From the NCBI GenBank assembly GCA_016840125.1, contig JAEOSY010000252.1:1-38125 (forward strand): DNA of 38,125 nt, given 5' to 3'. The notes under the pieces are model-generated. The model worked only from the letters and a program-made list of their open reading frames with translations, searched no databases and had not been told where the DNA came from. Origin of the DNA: Candidatus Helarchaeota archaeon. Its GTDB lineage: Archaea > Asgardarchaeota > Lokiarchaeia > Helarchaeales > HEL-GB-A. Below are positions 22,974 through 32,811 of this stretch, piece by piece; the first letter of the stretch is position 1, and each line of letters starts with the position of its first letter. A program made the translations under genes and the position numbers.

Positions 22974-23627
22974 ATGAAAACAATTCAACTCAAATTAGAT
23001 GCAGCATGGCATTTCTTCGAGTCCAATTCCCAACAATTTCGCCCTGTGAAAAATAAACATAACTTTCACCATGGAGATCTATTGTATAAAGATAGTGAAT
23101 TTTTTCTCGTACATCGTAAGAAGAAAATCGTCCCTATCAGCTGGTGTCAGGCAGGAAAAAAGATCTATGGAAACATCCGCAATTTTACTCGACGAAGTTT
23201 CAATGTTTCGAAGCAAAAAGTTGTTTTTGCTTTCAAAATAAATGCGGATGAAGAGGTTCAAACCAGCATCAAACCCGACACTTATCCTTACCCTTACGAG
23301 CGAATTGAACCAGTTAGAATCCCCCCATCAAATAAATCTGATAAACCTGATCTAACGATTGCCGAAAGACGAGCAAAGGAATTAATGCGGCATGTAGTCT
23401 CCAGTAATCCTCGCTTAAGTATGAAGGGCAATTTCCTTTATGTCAATAGTAAGAATGGGAAATCATATTACATTTCAATCAGAAATGGTGTCGTCTATAA
23501 TAGCTTCCATCGGTCTGTTTGTGTCACAATGCGATGTGGGAGAGAAAACATCCCCCTCTACGATCAAATCATTGCCAAAGCCTTAACGATAGCCTACGCC
23601 CATAAACGAATCTCGACATTAAACTAA
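22974..23627 (+). CDS. Unknown protein coupled to the Gly-Gly protein
   Basis: 217 residues, ATG 22974, with AGGAGGA overlapping the end of the previous gene, so the two are made together. I do not recognise the family. Residues 1-100 are basic and rich in beta-type sequence ('FFLVHRKKKIVPISWCQAGK'). A polar, proline-rich linker follows ('TYPYPYERIEPVRIPPSNKS'). Residues ~130-217 form a second domain: a helix, then 'GNFLYVNSKNGKSYYISIRN', 'SVCVTMRCGRENIPLYDQII' and a last helix. There is no membrane segment and no E1/E2/JAB signature (no HPN, no JAMM). The basic character would suit nucleic-acid binding, but this is a guess. Confidence 0.55.
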   Translation: MKTIQLKLDAAWHFFESNSQQFRPVKNKHNFHHGDLLYKDSEFFLVHRKKKIVPISWCQAGKKIYGNIRNFTRRSFNVSKQKVVFAFKINADEEVQTSIKPDTYPYPYERIEPVRIPPSNKSDKPDLTIAERRAKELMRHVVSSNPRLSMKGNFLYVNSKNGKSYYISIRNGVVYNSFHRSVCVTMRCGRENIPLYDQIIAKALTIAYAHKRISTLN

Positions 23628-23643
23628 TCTTTTTTTATTTTAA
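23628..23643 (+). terminator. U-run after the small-protein operon
   Basis: TCTTTTTTTATTTTAA follows the stop of the 217-residue gene and fits a simple archaeal U-run terminator. Confidence 0.4.
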
Positions 23644-23689
23644 TCTCCTGAACTAATTCTGGGAAGGGATGATTGAAAGTGCGCATGCT

Positions 23690-23790
23690 TTTGAAAAATA
23701 GTGGAAAAATAGTTATAAGGGAAAAACAGAATATTTGAAAAATAGTAATAAGTAGAAAATCAAGAATTTTTGAAAAATGGTTATAAGGGA
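23690..23790 (+). repeat. Direct repeats before the nitronate monooxygenase-like gene
   Basis: TTTGAAAAATAGT occurs at 23690-23702 and 23734-23746, and TTTGAAAAATGGT at 23769-23781. A longer unit, AAAAATAGTTATAAGGGA (23704-23721), recurs with one change at 23773-23790. The last copy contains the GGGAG ribosome-binding site region of the next gene. Possibly a repeated regulator-binding or RNA element, or simple duplication. Confidence 0.6.
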
Positions 23791-23799
23791 GCTGCAAAT

Positions 23800-24942
23800 T
23801 TGATATACACAAAATTTCAAGAGATGATTGGAACCAAATATCCCATAATCCAAGCGGGAATGGGACCATATAGCACGACCGAACTGAGTATTACCGTGGC
23901 AAAAGAGGGCGCCTTGGGTTTAATTTCCACGATTGGGATGACGGGGGGCTCAGCCAATTCCGCAACACCCGAACGCTCTCAGGAAGTTTTTGGGAAGGGT
24001 CGTCCTAAGGATATTGTGAAACGCGTGATCCAATACGTCTATGACAATTTGAAAGACTACCCCGATGCGAAATTCGGGATGAACACTCCTGTTGCGGGGG
24101 ATTTCGATTTTGCTGCACGTCGCCTAATTGGTGGTTGCGTTGAGCTAATGAAAGAAAATCCGGAAATGCAGGAGAAATTCAAAGTCATCGTTACTTCGGC
24201 CGGAGACCCCTTACCTTGGGCTATCGATGCTAAAGCAAGGGGCGCCCGAAAGCCAAGAATCCCAATCCAGGAAGAATTACCCGGAATTACATGGGCACAT
24301 GTTTGTCCTAGTCTGAGGACGGCAAAGCGGTGTGAAAAGGCTGATGTGGATATTATTATCGCATCTGGGAGAGAAGGTGGGGCGCATTGTTCATGGAGAG
24401 ATGTTTCTTCCATGGTATTGCTTCCTGAAGTTGTCCAAAACGTTAGCAAACCCGTCGTAGGTGCTGGAGGCTTTTCCGATGGTGCGTCCTTAGCGGCTGC
24501 ATTGGCACTTGGTGCCATTGGAATCCAAATGGGAACCCGGTTCATTGCTACTAAAGAGTCGGATTTTCAACAAATGTGGAAAGACGCATTAGTTAAGCGA
24601 ACCGAGGAAGATACTCTTGTTGGACGGGGCGTTTTCGGACCCATGCGATTTCTGAGAAATCCAAAAAGCCTACAAATCATAGACGAAACGATAAAAGGCG
24701 CCTCAGATTTATATCGTGGAATACCTTGTAAAACAACAAGCCCCATTTTGGCATTGGAAATGGAGGGGTTTTCGAATTTGATGGACGAAGTCGAAGATGA
24801 AGCGGCTTTTATGGGTGGCAGCGTTACAGGAAGGATTCATGATATCCCAACAGTGAAAGAATTGCTCGAACGAGTCATGACCCAAGCGGAAAAAGTAATC
24901 GCCAACCTGCCCCGGAATGTCCTGAAATCAATCCCTGTTTGA
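23800..24942 (+). CDS. Nitronate monooxygenase / FabK-like flavoprotein
   Basis: 380 residues from TTG 23800, chosen because GGGAG lies about 8 bases upstream and the family usually begins close to 'MIGTKYPIIQAGM'; the longer frame from TTG 23770 lies within a direct repeat. The FMN TIM-barrel of the 2-nitropropane dioxygenase/IMPDH-like family is shown by 'YPIIQAGMGPYSTTELSITV', 'IIIASGREGGAH', 'PVVGAGGFSDGASLAAALAL' and 'GIQMGTRFIATKES'. Typical reactions are nitronate oxidation or enoyl reduction. It lies between the small-protein operon and the UroD-like gene in the same direction. Its substrate is unknown; in an anaerobe a reductase role is as likely as an oxygenase role. Confidence 0.85.
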   Translation: MIYTKFQEMIGTKYPIIQAGMGPYSTTELSITVAKEGALGLISTIGMTGGSANSATPERSQEVFGKGRPKDIVKRVIQYVYDNLKDYPDAKFGMNTPVAGDFDFAARRLIGGCVELMKENPEMQEKFKVIVTSAGDPLPWAIDAKARGARKPRIPIQEELPGITWAHVCPSLRTAKRCEKADVDIIIASGREGGAHCSWRDVSSMVLLPEVVQNVSKPVVGAGGFSDGASLAAALALGAIGIQMGTRFIATKESDFQQMWKDALVKRTEEDTLVGRGVFGPMRFLRNPKSLQIIDETIKGASDLYRGIPCKTTSPILALEMEGFSNLMDEVEDEAAFMGGSVTGRIHDIPTVKELLERVMTQAEKVIANLPRNVLKSIPV

Positions 24943-25023
24943 GCTCACTTGATAGATTGGAAAAATTAAATGGGTATTTCTTTCCTGTTGAAGATCACAA
25001 GAACATGGTATTTTGGTGAGTGA

Positions 25024-26121
25024 ATGAAGAGTAAGGAACGCGTAAAACGGGCGTTAACCTTTAACAAACCCGATCATGTTCCGATTTATAAATTGAGTTT
25101 CACGCCGCCCTACAATGATGTTTTCGCCATATTTAACCTGCCATTAAAAAGCTGGCAGCCGTGCGAGAAAAACATATACCCTCATGCTATAACTAATCTC
25201 ATCCAAAAATTAAGGTTATACCGATGGAAGCGTCCGGATTGGGCACCTAAAGATTGGTGGAAACATGCGCGGGAAGAAATAGATCAGTGGGGCTGTTATT
25301 GGAATAGAAGTGAAAATGATTTGACAATGGGGCATCCTGGGCGCCCCGCTATCGACACTTGGGATAAATTAGAGACGTGGGAAGGTCCTGATGCAGCTGA
25401 TCCAAAAGCATATAGGATTCTTAACTTGTTATCCAAGCCTTTTTTTAGAAAATATAAGGTTGGAGTTATCCATGATCTTATATACATTCAGAATCGGGTA
25501 TCCATGTTACGAGGGTTCACGAATCTCTTGATTGATCACCATAGAAATCCCAAACAAGTCCACCAATTGATTGAAAAAGTGACAGATATTTTTATGAGTA
25601 ATGTGGAAATGTTAGTTACGAAATATAAACCGGACGGTATCTGGGCGTGTGATGATCTTGGGACTCAACAGGCCCCATTCTTCAGTCCAGCATTATTCCG
25701 AAAATTTTACGCCGACCCATATAAGAGAATAATAGGCTATCTCCACGATCATGATTGTGCCTTTCATTTGCATAGCTGTGGTAACATTGGAGATTTAATC
25801 CCAACATTCATTGATATTGGTATTGATTCGCTCCAGTTTGATTCCCCGCGCATGTCTGGGTTTGAGAGGCTCCGTGAATTCCGCGGTAAACTCCCGTTCT
25901 GGGCGTGCGTCAACATCCAAACGGTCTATCCGAATGGGACGCCTGAAGAAGTTGAAAAAGAAGTGATAGAGATGATCCGAACTTTTAGCACCCAAGAAGG
26001 GGGATTTCTCGCTATCTTTTATACCGATTTAAGAGTCCTTAACGCTCCTAAGGCAAATGCCAAAGCATTTTATAAAGCTGTGAAAAAATGGGGGAAATAT
26101 CCCCTTAAGTGTTTAGCTTGA
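25024..26121 (+). CDS. Uroporphyrinogen decarboxylase-fold methyltransferase-like protein
   Basis: 365 residues; GGTGA precedes ATG 25024. It opens with 'MKSKERVKRALTFNKPDHVP', a typical UroD/MtaA-family start, and has 'WACDDLGTQQAPFFSPALFR' and 'HLHSCGNIGDLIPTFIDIGI' (H250, C252), the metal-ligand region of cobamide-dependent methyltransferases of this family. 'GIDSLQFDS' follows. True UroD lacks the HxC motif, so a role in corrinoid-dependent methyl or group transfer is more likely than in haem synthesis. No corrinoid protein is adjacent. The small ferredoxin 79 bases downstream is the only candidate partner. Confidence 0.8.
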   Translation: MKSKERVKRALTFNKPDHVPIYKLSFTPPYNDVFAIFNLPLKSWQPCEKNIYPHAITNLIQKLRLYRWKRPDWAPKDWWKHAREEIDQWGCYWNRSENDLTMGHPGRPAIDTWDKLETWEGPDAADPKAYRILNLLSKPFFRKYKVGVIHDLIYIQNRVSMLRGFTNLLIDHHRNPKQVHQLIEKVTDIFMSNVEMLVTKYKPDGIWACDDLGTQQAPFFSPALFRKFYADPYKRIIGYLHDHDCAFHLHSCGNIGDLIPTFIDIGIDSLQFDSPRMSGFERLREFRGKLPFWACVNIQTVYPNGTPEEVEKEVIEMIRTFSTQEGGFLAIFYTDLRVLNAPKANAKAFYKAVKKWGKYPLKCLA

Positions 26122-26199
26122 GAATCAAACCCTGTTTAAATCAATTAATCTTTTTTCTGCATTCCTAACTTTTTTAAGGAGAAAATTTGTAGTAAAACT

Positions 26200-26457
26200 A
26201 TGTCACAGCCTCGATACAAAATTAAGATAAAGAAGAAGTTATGTATCGATCCCATAGAGTGTGGCATTCCCTGTGTCAAATCTTGCCCTTATAGACTATT
26301 AGCTTATACTCAAAAACACACACCTGCCTCTGGTGTGGAACCAGAGGCGTTTAAAATCATAGTAGCTTTCCCTATTCTCTGCAACGATTGTGAACGCTGC
26401 ATTAATGCGTGTTCACATAATGCAATCAAAATAATTGCACCGAAAATGAATGTCTAA
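26200..26457 (+). CDS. Small two-cluster ferredoxin-like protein
   Basis: 85 residues with two sets of four cysteines: 'CIDPIECGIPCVKSCP' (spacing CX5-6CX3CX3CP, wider than usual) and 'CNDCERCINACSHNAI' (CX2CX2CX3C). Between them is a longer loop than in the standard 2[4Fe-4S] ferredoxin. The start at ATG 26200 has AAGGAG only at an unusually long distance (about 20 bases), so its expression signal is unclear. It probably carries electrons for the UroD-like or another nearby enzyme. Gene order is the only hint. Confidence 0.75.
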   Translation: MSQPRYKIKIKKKLCIDPIECGIPCVKSCPYRLLAYTQKHTPASGVEPEAFKIIVAFPILCNDCERCINACSHNAIKIIAPKMNV

Positions 26458-26573
26458 GGTTAAAATTATGCCACCTAAAATACGAGTTTTTCCTTTCCAA
26501 CAGATAGAAAATTAAAAAAGCGCCTTTTTTTGTTATTTTACTAAAATCATCTGAAAAAGGAGGAAACTCAAAC

Positions 26574-27899
26574 ATGGTTAAGATTAACAAAGCTCGCTTT
26601 TTAAAGAATCTCCCGGAATCCTATCGAGAAGCCTATGAGAATGACTGGGCCCATAACTATGCCGTTGAGATCGAAGAGGTTACCAAACAATATAACTTTT
26701 CTTCGAACATTAATTTCGCTGATACCACATGTAGAGACGGAGAACAGCAAGTTGGTGTTGTTTTTACACCAGAACAAAAAGTCGAGATTGTAAATGCAAT
26801 CGCCGATGCTGGAATAAACTTAATTGAAGTTGGTTATCCTGGAGTCTCCAAAGAAGAAGAACGATCATGTAAAATGATCACCGAAAACGCACCGAAAGCC
26901 CTATGTTTCGTGATGGCACGCGCCAACGAGGCTGATATTGACGCTGCTTTACGGTCAGATGCTCGAATGGTTGATTTATTCACGAGTTGCTCGGAATATC
27001 ACATTCGAACAAAGATGCACCTCACACCTGATTCCAATATTGAAATGTATTTAAAGGCGCTGGATTACGCAACGGACCACGGCCTCGGAATTGTCTTTGG
27101 CATGGAGGACGTCAGCAGAAGTAGTATAGATTATTTTGTGAAAATTATTTCAACAGTCCATGATCGTGCAGGCGCGAAATGGATGGGCACGGGTATTTCG
27201 GATACCGTAGGAATGTTTAATCCAAAGTCCGCGGCTTGGTTCTATAAACAAGTTTCTTCGAGACTAGAAGGAATATCCTTAGGAATGCATTTCCATAATG
27301 ATTTTGGGATGGCTACGGCGAACTCCCTTGCCTGTTTAGAAGCGGGGGCTCCTGCAGCTCAAGGTACTATTTTAGGTATAGGTGAGCGATGTGGTAACAC
27401 CCCCATCGAAGAAGTCATAGTAGCTATGAAAGTATTATATGGAATGAAGCTCCGTTCCATTAACTTTGAGAAATTGATGGAAGCATGTGAGCTAGTATCA
27501 AGATATTCAGGGGTTCCTATTCCTGTAAATAAACCAATCGCCGGGATGAATGCGTTTCGACATGAGAGCGGTATCCATGCTCACGGAGTCCTCGCACACC
27601 CACACATCTACGAAGCAATACCACATGATCTACTTGGGCGGAAATCCGAATTTGCATTTGGAAAGTTTTCCGGGACTGCTGTGGTTTTAGAGGAAGCTCT
27701 AGCACCTCATGACATTAAACCAACTAAAGAACAACTCAGGGAAATCGTACTCAAAGTGAAAGACAAACAGGAAAAACGTGAATCTGAAAAACAACAGGTT
27801 AAAGAAAAGTTTGTGAATGAATATTACGCTTACATGCGAAAAATGGCCCTAACGATGGACGAAGTGCTCGAAATCGCTAATTCTGTAATGAAAAAATAA
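26574..27899 (+). CDS. Homocitrate synthase / isopropylmalate synthase family protein (copy 2)
   Basis: 441 residues; ATG 26574 with a strong AAGGAGG upstream. It has the same layout as the protein at 20547: an N-terminal extension of about 45 residues, 'FADTTCRDGEQQVGV' (R54, D55), 'HFHNDFGMATANS', 'GIGERCGNTPIEEV' and 'HESGIHAHGVLAHPH', and no LeuA regulatory domain. Notable is Cys in place of Leu before the catalytic Arg and a Cys in 'ERCGN'. The two copies are clearly paralogues but differ at many core positions, so they probably use different 2-oxo acids. Candidates are homocitrate, citramalate, Re-citrate and AksA-type reactions; sequence alone does not decide. Confidence 0.85.
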   Translation: MVKINKARFLKNLPESYREAYENDWAHNYAVEIEEVTKQYNFSSNINFADTTCRDGEQQVGVVFTPEQKVEIVNAIADAGINLIEVGYPGVSKEEERSCKMITENAPKALCFVMARANEADIDAALRSDARMVDLFTSCSEYHIRTKMHLTPDSNIEMYLKALDYATDHGLGIVFGMEDVSRSSIDYFVKIISTVHDRAGAKWMGTGISDTVGMFNPKSAAWFYKQVSSRLEGISLGMHFHNDFGMATANSLACLEAGAPAAQGTILGIGERCGNTPIEEVIVAMKVLYGMKLRSINFEKLMEACELVSRYSGVPIPVNKPIAGMNAFRHESGIHAHGVLAHPHIYEAIPHDLLGRKSEFAFGKFSGTAVVLEEALAPHDIKPTKEQLREIVLKVKDKQEKRESEKQQVKEKFVNEYYAYMRKMALTMDEVLEIANSVMKK

Positions 27900-27900
27900 A

Positions 27901-27943
27901 CCCATTTTTTCATTCAATACCTTTTTTTAATCCTTTTTTTGAA
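27901..27943 (+). terminator. T-rich tract after the second homocitrate-synthase-family gene
   Basis: Three runs of T (6, 7 and 7) within about 40 bases right after the stop at 27899 fit an archaeal U-tract terminator. Confidence 0.45.
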
Positions 27944-27995
27944 ATATAGAAGAGAGATTTCTCTATCCCTCAAAAAGATAGTAAATTAAAAGTAG

Positions 27996-31205
<3,210 letters not shown>

Positions 31206-31215
31206 ATAATGAAAA

Positions 31216-31875
31216 ATGGCAGATGTCGATACTAAAACGGTAGGTAAGGCATTCAAGGTTGAAGTTAATGGACAATTTTTACCCATAAAGAGTTATAGTG
31301 GGGGGGATTTAACTGCAGAAAAGGCGGAGGCAAGTAGCGGCGCTAGCCAACAAAATCAATCTACAATGGGGCATCAACCCATTACAGATGAAGCTTTAGG
31401 GGCAAAAGTCGTGGCATTCGGTACAACTACTGCGGTATCTGTTTATGCTCTTGGGCGAGTTGTTGATCACATTAATAATAGTTACAAGTTTGCCAAAAAG
31501 TTTATGAAAATGCCTATTCCGAAACTAGTGAAAAATCTGGATCATCTTACAGGTCCAAAACCAGTTTGGCCTGAAACTCTTATGGTGGGTAACTTTGGTG
31601 TCGCCTCTGGAGTTGCTGGCACCGTTCTTATGATAAGCGCAGCTATTGTCAAATCCATTGCGGATTCCCCAACCGGACAAGGGCCTTTACCCCCAGAAAT
31701 AGCAATAACTACAGTAAATCTTTTAACTTATTTGGGTTTAGGGACTGGGGTGCTGGCGATTGGTTTGGCGTCCTATTTTTTAACTAGACATGTTTCTAAA
31801 ATGGGTTTCATTGGATTACTGTTTGGTGGACTTGCAGTATTGATTTTTGCAGCCCCTTTCTTCATACAATTTTAA
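31216..31875 (+). CDS. Small membrane protein of unknown function
   Basis: 219 residues, starting 10 bases after the beta-galactosidase stop. The N-terminus (1-60) is soluble: 'FKVEVNGQFLPIKSYSGGDL' followed by a Ser/Gln/Ala-rich stretch. Three or four transmembrane helices follow at about 63-83 (weak), 122-148, 163-189 and 196-216. The N-terminal 'KSYSGG' pattern slightly recalls the beginning of phage tail-tube-like proteins, but the rest does not. I do not recognise a family. Its closeness to the beta-galactosidase suggests a common transcript, yet a transport role is not supported because there are too few helices. Confidence 0.6.
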   Translation: MADVDTKTVGKAFKVEVNGQFLPIKSYSGGDLTAEKAEASSGASQQNQSTMGHQPITDEALGAKVVAFGTTTAVSVYALGRVVDHINNSYKFAKKFMKMPIPKLVKNLDHLTGPKPVWPETLMVGNFGVASGVAGTVLMISAAIVKSIADSPTGQGPLPPEIAITTVNLLTYLGLGTGVLAIGLASYFLTRHVSKMGFIGLLFGGLAVLIFAAPFFIQF

Positions 31876-31882
31876 TATATCC

Positions 31883-32794
31883 CTATTTTTTTTCCATTTT
31901 ATTACTGCTTTTACGAAAGGATAGGTATATACCCATCAAAACTAAAACTCCTCCAGCAATCACGATTGGATGGGGAATTTCTACAAAAAAGGCTATTCCA
32001 AGCAGAATCGATCCAATGGGCTCCGCTAACAGAGCAATCCCCACAACGGTAGCATCCACATATTTCAAGCTCCAGTTGTAGAGAGTGTGACCAAAAATTG
32101 TTGAAACTAATGCAATCCCAATGAAGACTAAATATTCTTGAAGATAGAATTGTTGTGGAATAGGTGGTATAAGTGGTGTAGCTGTAAAAAAACAAGCAAT
32201 TAATAATGTTAGCGTACAGGATATGTAAAGCAAAAATACATAAGGTATAACATCCAGACCTTGTCTACTTTTACGTCCTGCTACAAAATAAATTGCACCA
32301 AAAACTGCTGCCATAAGGGCAAGCATATCACCTAGAAGAGCAGAACCTTCCGTGGAATGTGTAAGCGCAATAAAAACAACCCCTATACATGCTACTAAGA
32401 TTCCTAACATTCGCCACCGATTTAAACTCTCTTTTAGGATGAAGTAAGCAAAAACTGCTATGAATATAGCAGATATATCCACAAGAATGACCGCGCTTGC
32501 AATTGAAGTGTTATTTAGAGCTGCGAACCAAAGAACAAAATGAAATGCTAAAGCAATTCCCGCCCCAATTATGACTAGAACGTTTTTAATTCGAAGGGTG
32601 CGAAGTTGTCGCCAACCTCTCATATATAGAAAAATCGGTACTAAAATAAGTACAGAGAAGAATAATCGATAAAATGCCAGTAGGATCGGGTAAAGAAGAA
32701 CTGAAGAGGACCATCTTACAAAGATCGCGGCAAAAGAGGTTCCTAGGACCCCAATTGCAATAATAATATGAGGATTTATTCGAGGAGCTGTCAT
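31883..32794 (-). CDS. EamA/DMT-family transporter
   Basis: 303 residues with ten transmembrane helices arranged as two EamA repeats. Typical sequences are 'SWAAIFVRWSS'-like start ('GTSFAAIFVRWSSSVLLYPI'), 'ALNNTSIASAVILVDISAIF' at the end of the first repeat and 'WSLKYVDATVVGIALLAEPI' in the second. The drug/metabolite transporter superfamily exports amino acids, nucleobases or other small metabolites. The substrate is unknown. The gene starts 18 bases after the end of the GH20 gene on the same strand, so the two are likely one operon. Confidence 0.88.
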   Translation of the reverse strand: MTAPRINPHIIIAIGVLGTSFAAIFVRWSSSVLLYPILLAFYRLFFSVLILVPIFLYMRGWRQLRTLRIKNVLVIIGAGIALAFHFVLWFAALNNTSIASAVILVDISAIFIAVFAYFILKESLNRWRMLGILVACIGVVFIALTHSTEGSALLGDMLALMAAVFGAIYFVAGRKSRQGLDVIPYVFLLYISCTLTLLIACFFTATPLIPPIPQQFYLQEYLVFIGIALVSTIFGHTLYNWSLKYVDATVVGIALLAEPIGSILLGIAFFVEIPHPIVIAGGVLVLMGIYLSFRKSSNKMEKK

Positions 32795-32811
32795 TTTCTT
32801 AATTTTACTCT

